From NCBI RefSeq assembly GCF_003031675.1, contig NZ_PYWX01000053.1, positions 186,001-250,000 on the forward strand: 64,000 nucleotides of DNA, in the 5' to 3' direction. Positions 31,078-40,713 of this stretch are shown piece by piece. The translations under genes and the position numbers were made by a program. A model generated the notes under the pieces. The model was not told the DNA's origin, ran no database searches, and saw nothing but the letters and a program-made list of their open reading frames with translations. The stretch is from Pseudomonas palleroniana. Lineage in GTDB: Bacteria > Pseudomonadota > Gammaproteobacteria > Pseudomonadales > Pseudomonadaceae. Position 1 is the stretch's first letter. The number at the start of each line of letters is the position of its first letter.

Positions 31078-32901
31078 TTATTGGCTCTCAGGCTTGTCCA
31101 ACTTGACCTCAAAGCCGTATTGCACGGTGCTCAGGTCGGTGCGCTGGTAGCTTTCCAGAGTGGTCGGCTTGCCATAGAAATAATGCACGTCGAACATGGC
31201 CGTGCCGTATTCCTCTGCACGGTGGCTGACACCGAGGATTTCCTTGAGATAGTTGCCGCTGGCGTCCTTGGCGTAGAAGCGCCAGCTGTCGGAAGGGAAC
31301 GCCTTCTGGTCGACGATCAGGGCGTTGTCTTTAAGTGTCAGGCCCTTGGGCAGTTTGGCGACGTCAATCGTGCTTTTCTCTATGTTCGCCAGGAACAAGG
31401 GAATCGAGCCCACCACGTATGCCGGGGTTTCCGGGAACAGGTTGAGGTCGTAGGTGAGCGTGCCTCGCGCCGGGTCCAGCTCAAAGGCTTCGCTGGGCAG
31501 CTCGATGGGTTCGCCACGTTCGCCTTTTTCGTCCGCAGTGAAGAAGGTGATGGGTTCGTCGCTGCTGCTGTGGTCGTTGCCCACCAGTTCGTCATTGAAG
31601 GTGAAAGGGTGGTCAAACACGATCCTGGCGGCGCTGGCATCGTCGGTCGACTGGCTGATTGTGATGCTTTTTTTCAGCTGGTCTTCGCTCATGCTTGCGT
31701 CTTTGAGCCAGCCGGCGGCGCTGTCGTCGTACACCGTGACGGGCATCGGCAAGGCTTGCACCGTATTCTGCAGGCTATTCTTGTCGAAGCGCATCACCGG
31801 CAGGTCCAGATCCTTATGCGTCAGTGTGGCTTTGGAAAAATCCAGGACGTTGACCTGCAGCGTGTCGATCAGGCCATTGAAATACACCTTGGCATAATGG
31901 CTGGTCTGCTTGTGCTCAAAGGCTTTTTGCTCGTCGGTGAGCTGCTTCTCGAAAGCATCGGACCACGTCTTCTGCTTGCGCATCTCGGCCAACTGCTGCT
32001 CATAGAACGCCACTTGCGCGGCACTTTCGTTGATTGAGCCCGAACGCGTCAGAAACTGCCCGGTGCTGTCGCGTGCCTGCACCAGCAACGGGTTAGGCGA
32101 GTCGTCGCCGACTTCGGCGGCCAGGGGCTCGCTGTTGGTCAACTCGATCTCGGCGTAGTTTTTTTCAAGCAACACCAGGTTGAGGGTGATGTTGCCTTCG
32201 GTGCGCTTGCGGCCCACGTCCTTTTTTGACAAGTCAAAGGTCAGCACCTTGCCCGGTGCCACCACGTCAACCGTGCCTTTGAGGCTGACCGGTTGGGGCT
32301 GGCTCTTGTTGTCCGTCTCGATCCCTTCGATAAACGGGTAGCTCACCGTCAGGTCGTCGGGGTTGGTCAGGTTGGAGCTGCTCGGGCTCAGTTGAATGCC
32401 GGGATCGGTTTCCGACCATTCCGGTTGGAAGGGGATCACCTTGTTGTTGCTCAGCGTCACCGACTGCCATTCGAGGCTGTGAGGGAAGGGGAACTGGTCG
32501 GGGCTGTTGAAGCTGAACGGGAAGACCGGCTGCAAATCCGTGAGGTAGTCGGAATGGGAGGTCTTGCGCAACACGAACAGGCCGTTGATGTAGGTGTCCA
32601 CCAAGGCTTGGGGTGTGGGGTAATGCTTGAGCAGGGCCAACGTGTTTTCGCCGTATTCGGCTTCGATCGGCTTGTTGGCGAGCTTGACGCGGGCCCGTTC
32701 CAGCAGCAGCAGCGAACCGCCAAGGTCGGCGATGGCGTCCCGCAGCTTGGGGTCCTGGATGCTGTCCAGTGACTGTTCGAATTTTGCGGTTTTCTCTTCG
32801 AGGGTCGCCTGTTTCTGCTCTTCTTTGGGTGAGCAGCCGCTGGCTATCAGCAACGCCGCACACAGGCCGAGGCTGGCCAAAGGGGATCGCACATCCATCA
32901 T
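31078..32901 (-). CDS. Large lipoprotein of unknown function
   Basis: This protein of 607 residues starts with a lipoprotein signal peptide ending in A-S-G-C. The mature start is K/E/Q-rich with a predicted coiled helix (EEKTAKFEQSLDSIQDPKLRDA, in part), followed by a long region of mixed beta character without recognisable catalytic motifs. The start at 32901 is preferred to 32925 because AGGAAG lies six bases upstream. It converges on the preceding small gene with a 5-base gap. An envelope-anchored structural or binding role is possible but not shown. Confidence 0.75.
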   Translation of the reverse strand: MMDVRSPLASLGLCAALLIASGCSPKEEQKQATLEEKTAKFEQSLDSIQDPKLRDAIADLGGSLLLLERARVKLANKPIEAEYGENTLALLKHYPTPQALVDTYINGLFVLRKTSHSDYLTDLQPVFPFSFNSPDQFPFPHSLEWQSVTLSNNKVIPFQPEWSETDPGIQLSPSSSNLTNPDDLTVSYPFIEGIETDNKSQPQPVSLKGTVDVVAPGKVLTFDLSKKDVGRKRTEGNITLNLVLLEKNYAEIELTNSEPLAAEVGDDSPNPLLVQARDSTGQFLTRSGSINESAAQVAFYEQQLAEMRKQKTWSDAFEKQLTDEQKAFEHKQTSHYAKVYFNGLIDTLQVNVLDFSKATLTHKDLDLPVMRFDKNSLQNTVQALPMPVTVYDDSAAGWLKDASMSEDQLKKSITISQSTDDASAARIVFDHPFTFNDELVGNDHSSSDEPITFFTADEKGERGEPIELPSEAFELDPARGTLTYDLNLFPETPAYVVGSIPLFLANIEKSTIDVAKLPKGLTLKDNALIVDQKAFPSDSWRFYAKDASGNYLKEILGVSHRAEEYGTAMFDVHYFYGKPTTLESYQRTDLSTVQYGFEVKLDKPESQ

Positions 32902-33063
32902 CTGAGTCTTCCTGTCCGACATCATCGAGCCGAGTTCATGGGCTCGACACTAGCAGAAAAAATCTCTTACAGATGCCACCTGGGTCAGTTTTCTCGCGGT
33001 GACAGCGATCAGGTAGCGGCTGGTATACTCGCGGCCATTTTTAGCCAAGCTGTGTGAGATCCA

Positions 33064-33552
33064 ATGGAACGTTTTATCGAAAATGCTATGTACGCTTCGC
33101 GCTGGCTGCTGGCGCCCATCTATTTCGGCTTGTCCCTGGGGTTGCTGGCGCTGGCGTTGAAGTTCTTCCAGGAAGTGGTGCACCTGCTGCCGAGCGTGTT
33201 CTCGATGGCCGAGTCCGACTTGATCCTGGTGCTGCTGTCGTTGATCGACATGGCGCTGGTTGGCGGCTTGCTGGTGATGGTGATGATTTCCGGCTACGAG
33301 AACTTCGTCTCGCAGCTGGATATCGATGAGAACAAGGAAAAGCTCAACTGGCTGGGCACCATGGACTCCTCCTCGCTGAAGATGAAAGTGGCGGCGTCCA
33401 TCGTGGCGATTTCCTCCATCCACTTGTTGCGCATCTTCATGGACGCCAAGAACGTCGATCCACAACACCTGATGTGGTACGTGATCATCCACATGACCTT
33501 CGTGATCTCGGCGTTCGCCATGGGTTACCTGGACAAGGTCACCAAGCACTGA
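33064..33552 (+). CDS. UPF0114/YqhA-family inner-membrane protein
   Basis: This 162-residue membrane protein has four hydrophobic segments (about 14-34, 55-78, 108-125, 135-155). The family motif [11 protein letters not shown] follows TM2, and the [24 protein letters not shown] stretch is highly typical of YqhA. Function is unknown in E. coli and pseudomonads. It stands alone between divergent and convergent neighbours. Confidence 0.88.
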   Translation: MERFIENAMYASRWLLAPIYFGLSLGLLALALKFFQEVVHLLPSVFSMAESDLILVLLSLIDMALVGGLLVMVMISGYENFVSQLDIDENKEKLNWLGTMDSSSLKMKVAASIVAISSIHLLRIFMDAKNVDPQHLMWYVIIHMTFVISAFAMGYLDKVTKH

Positions 33553-33567
33553 TGACCCGCGCCGGCC

Positions 33568-35007
33568 TTACTGCTCCGCGAAGTAGTAAGGCTGGCGGCC
33601 GATTGCCATCTGCTTGATCACCGTGACCTTTTCATTCAGCCGGTCGGTGTGATCCATCAGCGCCACGTTACCCGGTTTGGCCGTGAGGAAGGCGCGCAAC
33701 TCGGCTTCGGTTTGCAGGATGGGCACGTACGCTTGCATGTAGAACACCCCGGCGCCGAAGATCCGTTCGTTAGGTTGGAATATTGCGACTTCCCGGCCTT
33801 CTGCCTGCAGTGCCTGGAGCTGGCTGATCACTGGCACGAATGACTCCACGGCGTCCGCCTTGGGCGCGAACCAGAATGCAGCGCTCATATAGCAGGCAAT
33901 GAGCACGCCGAATACGCCGCCGATCACCTGGCGGTGGTAGCGGTACACGCCAGGCTTGCGCTCTTTCAAGCGTTCCAGCAGCACCCGCCCGTATTCGGCT
34001 GCGAGTACGGCGGCGGCCGGTGTGAGCGACATCAGGTACACGGTGCGCTTGCTGGAGGCCAGGGTCAGCAGGGTGAATTGCGCCAACAGCCACACACTGA
34101 AAAACAGACGGTAGCGATTGCGCACCAGGCTTTTGCGAAAGTGCCACAGGCCCAGGTACACCAGGATGTTCCAGGGCAAAAACGCTTGAGGCAATTTCGC
34201 GAGGTAGTAGTAGAACGGCTCGTAATGCCCGGCTTCCACAAATGAACCGCTGAAGCGTCCGACGCTGTTGGTCCACAGCACCTCACCGACCGCCTGCATC
34301 CCGTCACGCTGGTACAGGAACCCCAGCCAGATCAGCAGCGGTACCAACGCCAACAGCGTGAACAGCGCCGGCTTGAGCCAATCGCCGATGCGCAAGCGCT
34401 TGTCCATCAGGCTGGTCGCGGCCAGGTACACGAAGATCACGATGCCCGGCATCGCCAGGCCCAGCACACCCTTGCTCAGGGTGGCGATGACCATGCCCAG
34501 CGTAAACAGTGCCCAGGCCCATGTGTTGGAGCCCTGGCGCTCGGACTCGGGCCGCATCGCCTGGTAGAACGCCAGCAGCGCGGTGGTCACACCGAGGCTG
34601 AGCAATGAGTCTTCACCCACGCCGCGCACATTGCCCCAGTAGCTGGCCATGGTCGCCAGGATCAACGCGGCGCAGAACGCCAGCGACTTGGGCCGGCCAA
34701 ACTTGCGCAGCATGCCGTAGAACAGCATCACGCTGAACAAGCCGGCAAACGCCGAAGCCAGGCGCACCGCCCAGGTCGACGCGCCAAACAGACGAATGGC
34801 GCCGGCATCCAGCCAGAGACTCAGGGGCGGTTTTTCCAGGAAGGGTTCGCGAAACAGGCGCGGGATCACCCAGTCATTGTCCAGGTGCATGGCCATGGCG
34901 ATCCCGGCGACGCGGGCTTCGGTGGAGCCTTGCAGCTCATGGCCGCCAAGGGCGCAGAAAAATAACAGTCCAGCGAGAAGAAGCAGCAGAGAGGCGGGGC
35001 GCGTCAT
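33568..35007 (-). CDS. ArnT/PMT-family glycosyltransferase
   Basis: This 479-residue polytopic membrane protein carries the GT-C fold signature. The first periplasmic loop has the catalytic acidic pair region ELQGSTEARVAGIAMAM and a WVIPRLFREPFLEKPPLSLWL motif, typical of ArnT-like enzymes that move a sugar from a lipid carrier. About eleven hydrophobic segments follow. The donor sugar and acceptor are unknown. It is shorter than ArnT of lipid A modification (about 550) and is not in an arn operon, so a different acceptor is likely. Confidence 0.8.
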   Translation of the reverse strand: MTRPASLLLLLAGLLFFCALGGHELQGSTEARVAGIAMAMHLDNDWVIPRLFREPFLEKPPLSLWLDAGAIRLFGASTWAVRLASAFAGLFSVMLFYGMLRKFGRPKSLAFCAALILATMASYWGNVRGVGEDSLLSLGVTTALLAFYQAMRPESERQGSNTWAWALFTLGMVIATLSKGVLGLAMPGIVIFVYLAATSLMDKRLRIGDWLKPALFTLLALVPLLIWLGFLYQRDGMQAVGEVLWTNSVGRFSGSFVEAGHYEPFYYYLAKLPQAFLPWNILVYLGLWHFRKSLVRNRYRLFFSVWLLAQFTLLTLASSKRTVYLMSLTPAAAVLAAEYGRVLLERLKERKPGVYRYHRQVIGGVFGVLIACYMSAAFWFAPKADAVESFVPVISQLQALQAEGREVAIFQPNERIFGAGVFYMQAYVPILQTEAELRAFLTAKPGNVALMDHTDRLNEKVTVIKQMAIGRQPYYFAEQ

Positions 35008-35136
35008 GGAGTCTGGCTACCGGGAAAGGGGACCGATCGGGGGATCGGTCCTGGGCGATCCAGCAGTATACGAAAGCGATTCTTAATATTTGGTGAATCA
35101 ATGTGGGGTTTTTGTAAGGCTGGCCGAGCCTGCCGT

Positions 35137-36162
35137 TCAGGGCTGTTTCAAGCGGGGCAACGCCGCTTTGCCTGCCTCGGTCAGCACCGGTGTCAATTGC
35201 TCCCAGGTGAAATTCAGCTCGTTATCGCAACCGTCACCCGTGGCGCGCGTCGCGAGCTGCAAGCCTTGGGTGTTGAAGCTCAGGTCGAAGGTGGAATAGC
35301 TGGTGATCGCCGGGCAGCCTTCGTCGGTAGTGGTCTGCCGGGCCAGCCATTGGCTGAATTTGGCCGGCAGCTTCACGTGCCCGGCGTAGGCGTCATACCA
35401 CTCCTGGCGCCCGCCGAGCCATGCCCAGGGATCGACGCTTTCACCGGTTTGCAGGTCCCATGAGTGCAGGCCCCAGCTGATACCGCCGGCGCCGGTGCCT
35501 GCGGCCCATCGGTAAAACCTGACGGTCATGAATTGAGATGACCAGTACGTGGGCGCCACTTCAATTTCGCTGGTGTAGGTCGAGCCGTTGCGGCCCAGGT
35601 ACTCGCGCCGTTCCTGCAAATACTCCTTCTGATCATCGTCGCTCACGGCCAGGGCCGCGAGTTGCTGGTTGATCTTCTGGATGGCCTGGCCATCGCCCTC
35701 GAGCTTGAGCGTGACCTGGGCGCCTTGGGTCTTGAGCTGATAGCGGTGCTCGCCGAAGGTTTTCTTCTCGGTCTTGATCGGTAGCGGCGCGGCTTCCATG
35801 GGCGCGTTGTAGGCGTCGCTGCCACAGCCTTGCGTGTCGACGCGTTGCAGGTTAAGTGGCAGCGGTGTGCCGCCCGGGGTTTTGCTCCAGGCGCCTGAAA
35901 GCGTATCGCCTTGCGGGGGTTGCAGCGCCCAGAAACCGGTATTTCCGGCTTCCACCCAGGGCGCGTTGTCGCTGGCTTGAGTCAGCTGGATAGGTGTGAG
36001 GATGCGCTGATAGTAATAACTGCCGTGCTCGCCATCGGCGCCGTTGAAACAGGCAACGATGGCGGATTTGCCCAGGGTGCCTTTCCACACCCCGGCCAGG
36101 TCGGCGGCGCTGGTCAACAAAGGCGTACAGGCGAGGGCAATGGCGGCGAGGGGCTTGAGCAC
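35137..36162 (-). CDS. Secreted protein of unknown function
   Basis: This is a 341-residue product starting with a GTG at 36162 (GGAAG about ten bases upstream), which gives a clean signal peptide (VLKPLAAIALACTPLLTSA). The mature protein is rich in W, Y and G, with four cysteines (IVACFNG, TQGCGSD, DEGCPA, GDGCDN) likely forming two disulphides. No ATG start fits the signal peptide. No catalytic motif is recognised. It lies upstream of, and in line with, the glycosyltransferase but is separated by about 130 bases. Confidence 0.65.
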   Translation of the reverse strand: MLKPLAAIALACTPLLTSAADLAGVWKGTLGKSAIVACFNGADGEHGSYYYQRILTPIQLTQASDNAPWVEAGNTGFWALQPPQGDTLSGAWSKTPGGTPLPLNLQRVDTQGCGSDAYNAPMEAAPLPIKTEKKTFGEHRYQLKTQGAQVTLKLEGDGQAIQKINQQLAALAVSDDDQKEYLQERREYLGRNGSTYTSEIEVAPTYWSSQFMTVRFYRWAAGTGAGGISWGLHSWDLQTGESVDPWAWLGGRQEWYDAYAGHVKLPAKFSQWLARQTTTDEGCPAITSYSTFDLSFNTQGLQLATRATGDGCDNELNFTWEQLTPVLTEAGKAALPRLKQP

Positions 36163-36236
36163 GGGTATCTGACTTCCAGTTGTCTGATAAAGGCCGTTAG
36201 GGTAATGCGTCGTGGGGCCGGATTCCAGCCGTCCTT

Positions 36237-37064
36237 TCAGGCCGGGCTGTAGATCCGCGGCGCGCTTCGATGCGGTACGTGGATCAGGTTGAGCTGGTGT
36301 TTGCGTGCCCATTGCACCGTCAGGCTGGTGGGCGCCGACAAACTGACCAAGGTGCCCAGCCCGGCCCTCACGGCCTTGTGAATAAGCTCCAGGCTGCAAC
36401 GACTGGTGACGACCGTGAACCCACTGCGCGCATCGACCTGTGCCTGTTGCATAGCGCCGATCAATTTATCCAGTGCGTTATGCCGGCCGATGTCTTCACG
36501 GCACAGCAAGGCTGAGCCGTCAGCGTCGAAGTGCAGCGCCGCATGCAGGGCGCCGGTACTTTTCCCCATGACCTGGGCGGCGTCGATGCGCTCACGCAGG
36601 CCCTTGAGGTGATGCGCGGGCGGCAGGGGCGCCGGTTGCAGGATGTCCAGTTGGGGCAGTGCCTGTTCCAGCGCCTCCACGCCGCACAATCCGCAGCCGC
36701 TGGTGCCCGCCATCTGCCGCCGGTGATCTTTCAGCGCCCAGAACGCCCGACTGGAGATGTTGACGTCGGCCTGGCAGGCCTGATCAAAATGCGTGAGCTG
36801 GATATCGTAGATTTCACCCTGGTTGTCGATGATCCCATTACTCACGCTGAAGCCGCGGATGAAGTCCTCGATGTCGCCAGGTGAAACCATCATCACCGCC
36901 TGGCTTAAGCCGTTGTAACTGATGGCCAGCGCGATTTCCGCCGCCAGCGCCGCCTCGGCGACCTGCGCGCCTTCGTCATACTCCCGATAGGCAACGTTGC
37001 GAGGCTGCGGTGCCGGCGCATTGGCATCGCCTGCTTCAACGGCGTATTCGACTCGGCAAATCAT
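36237..37064 (-). CDS. fdhD: Formate dehydrogenase accessory sulfurtransferase FdhD
   Basis: FdhD transfers sulphur from IscS to the molybdenum cofactor, activating formate dehydrogenases. The 275-residue protein shows the conserved TSGCGLCGVEAL with the CxxC-type cysteines, EIALAISYNG near the N-terminus and CREDIGRHNALDKLIG. The start at 37064 is supported by GGAGG, which overlaps the stop of the upstream LysR gene, so the two are translationally linked. It is located in a Moco gene cluster with an FdhF-like enzyme 6.5 kb away, a fitting client. Confidence 0.94.
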   Translation of the reverse strand: MICRVEYAVEAGDANAPAPQPRNVAYREYDEGAQVAEAALAAEIALAISYNGLSQAVMMVSPGDIEDFIRGFSVSNGIIDNQGEIYDIQLTHFDQACQADVNISSRAFWALKDHRRQMAGTSGCGLCGVEALEQALPQLDILQPAPLPPAHHLKGLRERIDAAQVMGKSTGALHAALHFDADGSALLCREDIGRHNALDKLIGAMQQAQVDARSGFTVVTSRCSLELIHKAVRAGLGTLVSLSAPTSLTVQWARKHQLNLIHVPHRSAPRIYSPA

Positions 37065-37077
37065 GGGCAAACCTCCG

Positions 37078-37977
37078 TTACTCGCCTGCGCCCTTGGCGA
37101 TGAGCAATTTCCTGGCCTCGGCAAAACATTTTTCGGCGATGGCCGAGCGCGGCTCGGTCTTGCGCATGACCATGCCCAACGGCGCGAGCACACTGGCATC
37201 GGGCAGGTTGATAAACGCCAGATTCTCGATAGGGCTTTCCAGGCCGCTGTCCAACGGCATGATCGCACAGCAAAACCCTTCGTGGATCGCCTGGAACAAC
37301 TGATAGGTCGAATCGCTCTCGAGGATGGGCTGGGGGTCGAGACCGCGACTGCGGAAACTCAGGTCAATGGACTTACGATAGTGCATGCCATTGCTGATCA
37401 TCCCCAGGGGCAACTCGGCGGCGTCTTCCCAACTCATCTCGGTGCCTTCGAAATGGAAGTGCCGGGTGTCGTACAACAGCCCGACGCGGGTCTCACCCAG
37501 CTCGAAAAAGTCCAGGTAATTGGGGTTCACGTGCTCCAGGTAGCACACGCCCAGGTCCAGTTGGTTGGTGCCCAAGGCTTCGATGATCTTGTCCGAACTC
37601 ATGGACGACAGGCTGAACTTGAGTTCGGGGAACGAATGAGACAGGCCCTGGATGTAACTGATCGGGTTGAACCCGCTAAGCGGCACCAGGCCCAGGCGCA
37701 AGTTACCGACCAACTGACCACGACACGCCGCCGCTTCGGCGAACAACCCATCATGCGCGGCCAGCAAGGTCCTGGCCCACGCCAACACGCGCTCCCCGGC
37801 TTCGGTGAAGCCTTCGAAGCGCTGGCCACGGGTGACCAGTTCCAGGCCCAACTCATCTTCCAGATTGCGCAAGCGCATCGACAGCGTCGGTTGCGTGATA
37901 TGGCAGCGCGCGGCCGCCTGGCCGAAGTGACGGGTTTGCTCCAGTGCGATCAGGAATTTGAGTTGCTTTATGTCCAT
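37078..37977 (-). CDS. LysR-type regulator of the Moco/FdhD locus
   Basis: This 299-residue protein has an N-terminal winged helix-turn-helix (MDIKQLKFLIALEQTRHFGQ and AAARCHITQPTLSMRLRNLE, in parts) and a C-terminal LysR substrate domain. It is upstream of fdhD in the same operon and divergent from moaB. A perfect ATC-N9-GAT element and a repeated 12-mer lie in the divergent region (see 38110-38174), so it probably regulates both directions. The ligand is unknown. The chosen ATG begins the standard family N-terminus; the Shine-Dalgarno is weak. Confidence 0.88.
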   Translation of the reverse strand: MDIKQLKFLIALEQTRHFGQAAARCHITQPTLSMRLRNLEDELGLELVTRGQRFEGFTEAGERVLAWARTLLAAHDGLFAEAAACRGQLVGNLRLGLVPLSGFNPISYIQGLSHSFPELKFSLSSMSSDKIIEALGTNQLDLGVCYLEHVNPNYLDFFELGETRVGLLYDTRHFHFEGTEMSWEDAAELPLGMISNGMHYRKSIDLSFRSRGLDPQPILESDSTYQLFQAIHEGFCCAIMPLDSGLESPIENLAFINLPDASVLAPLGMVMRKTEPRSAIAEKCFAEARKLLIAKGAGE

Positions 37978-38109
37978 TAAGGCGCCTGCTTGGGTAAGTA
38001 AGAGGTCGTTATGAGTGCCAGTGTCTGAAGCTTGCAAAGCGCAGCGAGCGAGAGAGCAGACCATCTCATTGTAAGGCTCGTGCGTCCAATCGCCTGTATT
38101 GAAGGCGTG

Positions 38110-38174
38110 ATCGATTCGCTCGATAACTGAAGAATTCATTGCAGGAAAACCAGTGATAGAAACGCTCGATAACT
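38110..38174. promoter_or_regulatory. Candidate LysR operator in the LysR-moaB divergent region
   Basis: An ATC-N9-GAT palindrome (38110-38124, arms ATCGA and TCGAT) matches the LysR-type T-N11-A pattern. The 12-mer CGCTCGATAACT occurs twice as a direct repeat (38117-38128 and 38163-38174), 46 bases apart. Both lie between the divergent LysR and moaB starts. Binding is inferred. Confidence 0.5.
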
Positions 38175-38260
38175 CAGTCAGCCGTAACGATTAGACAGCC
38201 TTGGTTTGAGCGCCTTAGCCTCAAGCAAATGGTTTTGTTAAAAGTCTGCCGGAGGGTCCC

Positions 38261-38800
38261 ATGAGCGTAACGTCGGATGCGTTGTTCGTACCGTTGAATA
38301 TTGCAGTGTTAACCGTCAGTGATACCCGGGAATATGCCAACGATACTTCCGGGCAATTGCTGGTCAGCCGCCTGTTGGAAGCGGGGCACAGCCTCAGTGA
38401 ACGCAACCTGCTCAAGGATGACCTCTACAAGATCCGCGCACAGGTTGCGACCTGGATCGCCAGCGAGCAGGTTCAGGTGGTGTTGATTACTGGCGGCACC
38501 GGCTTCACCGGCCGCGACAGTACACCCGAGGCGGTGAGCTGCTTGTTGGATAAGCAGATTGAGGGCTTCGGTGAGTTGTTCCGCGCAATCTCCATTCTCG
38601 ATATCGGCACCTCCACAGTACAAAGCCGCGCCTTGGCCGGGCTGGCCAACGGAACGTTGGTGTGTTGCCTGCCGGGTTCCACGGGTGCCTGCCGCACCGC
38701 GTGGGAAGGCATCCTTGCCGAGCAGCTCGATGCCCGCCACCGGCCATGCAATTTTGTGCCACACCTCAAGCCCGTGGCGCTGTGCGGGACGCGAGGATGA
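38261..38800 (+). CDS. moaB: Molybdenum cofactor biosynthesis protein MoaB
   Basis: MoaB belongs to the MogA/MoaB family that adenylylates molybdopterin before molybdenum insertion. The 179-residue protein carries VLTVSDTREYANDTSG, the ITGGTGFTGRDSTPEA loop and LPGSTGACRTAWEGIL, all signature elements. GGAGGG precedes the ATG. moeA overlaps its stop by four bases (ATGA), consistent with coupled expression of the two last steps of Moco assembly. Confidence 0.94.
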   Translation: MSVTSDALFVPLNIAVLTVSDTREYANDTSGQLLVSRLLEAGHSLSERNLLKDDLYKIRAQVATWIASEQVQVVLITGGTGFTGRDSTPEAVSCLLDKQIEGFGELFRAISILDIGTSTVQSRALAGLANGTLVCCLPGSTGACRTAWEGILAEQLDARHRPCNFVPHLKPVALCGTRG

Positions 38801-40002
38801 AGGGGGCGCCGTTGATGTCAGTGGAGGCGGCCATTGCGTCACTGCTGGCTATGGCGCAGGAGCACTGCCTGCAAGACAGCGAGTCGGTGGCCCTGAGTGA
38901 TGCACGGCAACGGGTGCTGGCCAGTGACCTGGTTGCGACCCTGGACCTGCCGCTGTGGCCAAACAGTGCCATGGACGGCTACGCCCTGAATCTCGGCGAT
39001 TGGCAGGGTGAGCCGCTGGCGGTATCGCAACAGATATTTGCCGGTGTTGCGCCCCAGGCCCTGCTGCCTGGCACCTGTGCGCGCATCTTCACTGGCGCTC
39101 CGCTGCCCGAAGGCGCCAATTGCATCGAGATGCAAGAAAACGTCGAGGTGCTGCAGGGCGGTCGTGTGCGTTTTATGCAGCCGCTGCGCGTGGGGCAGAA
39201 TATTCGCCCCCGAGGCCAGGAGAACAAAGCGGGCGAGGTGTTGCTCAACGCCGGTAAGCGCCTCGGGCCTTTCGAACTGGCCATCGCGGCGGCACAGGGT
39301 TGCACGCATGTGTCGGTGGTACGTCGGCCAAGGGTGGCGCTGCTGTCCACGGGCAACGAACTGGTGGAGCCGGGGGCGCCCCTCCGGCCGGGCGGTATCT
39401 ACAATAGCAATCGCACATTGCTCAGCCATTGGTTGAGCGAATTGGGTTGTGAAGTGATCGATGGCGGCATTCTTCCTGACGAGCCGCAACTTACCCGGCT
39501 CAAACTGGAACAATTGCCGCCTGCCACCGACCTGATCCTGACCACTGGCGGCGTCTCTGCCGGCGATGCCGATTACCTTGGCCAAGTGCTGCGCGAGTGC
39601 GGTAAGCCTTTATTCTGGAAACTCTCGATCAAACCGGGCAAACCGCTGACCGTGGGCTATTTCGGTAACGTGCCAGTCATCGGCCTGCCCGGTAATCCAA
39701 CCTCGGCACTGGTCACATTCGGTCTGTTGGCGCGGGCTTACTTGCTGCGTATCCAGGGTGTCGAAGACGTCACACCCCTGAGCTTTGCGGTCAGCGTAGG
39801 GTTTGACTGGCCGAAAGCTGGCAACCGCCGCGAATTTCTGCGCGCCAGGCTGGAGCAGGGGCAGGCCGTGCTGTATCCGAACCAGAGTTCAGGTGTGCTG
39901 TTGGGGGCTTCTTGGGCGGATGGGCTGGTGGAAATCCCCGAGGGCTGTACCCTGCGCTCCGGTGACACGGCGCGTTTCATTCCGTTCTGCGATTTGTTCT
40001 GA
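38797..40002 (+). CDS. moeA: Molybdopterin molybdenumtransferase MoeA
   Basis: MoeA inserts molybdate into adenylylated molybdopterin. The 401-residue protein shows LWPNSAMDGYAL, the IRPRGQENKAGEVLL segment, VALLSTGNELVEPG, and the conserved LTTGGVSAGDADY and LPGNPTSALVTF loops. The start at 38797 overlaps the moaB stop (ATGA). An in-frame ATG at 38815 has a better-spaced Shine-Dalgarno (AAGGGGG) and cannot be excluded. It converges on moaE with a 3-base gap. Confidence 0.94.
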   Translation: MKGAPLMSVEAAIASLLAMAQEHCLQDSESVALSDARQRVLASDLVATLDLPLWPNSAMDGYALNLGDWQGEPLAVSQQIFAGVAPQALLPGTCARIFTGAPLPEGANCIEMQENVEVLQGGRVRFMQPLRVGQNIRPRGQENKAGEVLLNAGKRLGPFELAIAAAQGCTHVSVVRRPRVALLSTGNELVEPGAPLRPGGIYNSNRTLLSHWLSELGCEVIDGGILPDEPQLTRLKLEQLPPATDLILTTGGVSAGDADYLGQVLRECGKPLFWKLSIKPGKPLTVGYFGNVPVIGLPGNPTSALVTFGLLARAYLLRIQGVEDVTPLSFAVSVGFDWPKAGNRREFLRARLEQGQAVLYPNQSSGVLLGASWADGLVEIPEGCTLRSGDTARFIPFCDLF

Positions 40003-40005
40003 GGC

Positions 40006-40458
40006 TTATGCCTCCCAGCGCTTGGCGGCCTGCTGATCACTTTCCCGGCCTTCTACCCAGCGCTCACCGGCCGGCGTCTGTTCACGTTTCCAGAAGGGCG
40101 CGCGGGTCTTCAGGGCATCCATCAGGAACGCGCAGGCGTCGAAAGCCGCCTGGCGGTGTTCGCTGGCAACGCCGACAAACACGATGGGGTCGCCCACCTT
40201 CAACGCCCCCACGCGGTGCACGACGGTCACCTGCTGCAAGGGCCAGCGTGCCTGGGATTGATCGACGATCCGTTGCAAGGAGCGCTCGGTCATCCCCGGG
40301 TAATGCTCCAGGAATAACTCGCTAACCTGATCTCCTTGGTTGATATCGCGGACGTACCCCACAAACGTGGCGACGGCGCCCACGCCCGTGTCGCCGGCGT
40401 GGACGCTGCGGGTCAGTTCGTCGAGGTCAAACAGCGCGGTCTGAACGTGAACCGACAT
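40006..40458 (-). CDS. moaE: Molybdopterin synthase catalytic subunit MoaE
   Basis: MoaE is the large subunit of molybdopterin synthase, which adds two sulphurs to precursor Z (cPMP). The 150-residue protein has the VGYVRDINQGD loop, LEHYPGM, the HRVGALKVGD motif and the active-site KTRAPFWKRE lysines. It is the last gene of a minus-strand operon (moaA, bestrophin, moaC, moaD, moaE) and starts three bases after moaD ends. Confidence 0.95.
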   Translation of the reverse strand: MSVHVQTALFDLDELTRSVHAGDTGVGAVATFVGYVRDINQGDQVSELFLEHYPGMTERSLQRIVDQSQARWPLQQVTVVHRVGALKVGDPIVFVGVASEHRQAAFDACAFLMDALKTRAPFWKREQTPAGERWVEGRESDQQAAKRWEA

Positions 40459-40461
40459 GGC

Positions 40462-40713
40462 TCAGCCTCCTGTCACTGGAGGGAAGAACGCGACTTCGTC
40501 GAAGTCCTCTATCACCGCGGCGGGCGTACACAGTTCATGGTTCAGCGCACACATCAGGCTGCTTTCTCCAAGCACCTGCTGCCAGATCGGGCCTCTGGCG
40601 CACAACTGCTGTCTCACGTCTTCAATCGTGCGCAACGAGCTGTTCAGCGCAATCTTTTCACCGCCGATGCCCAGCTGATCCCGATAGCGCGCAAAGTAGC
40701 TGATCAGAATCAT
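40462..40713 (-). CDS. moaD: Molybdopterin synthase sulphur-carrier subunit MoaD
   Basis: MoaD is a ubiquitin-like sulphur carrier of 83 residues ending in the required Gly-Gly (FFPPVTGG). The start [15 protein letters not shown] is typical. The ATG at 40713 overlaps the moaC stop by one base (TGATG), giving translational coupling. An upstream in-frame start is ruled out by this overlap and by family length. Confidence 0.93.
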   Translation of the reverse strand: MILISYFARYRDQLGIGGEKIALNSSLRTIEDVRQQLCARGPIWQQVLGESSLMCALNHELCTPAAVIEDFDEVAFFPPVTGG

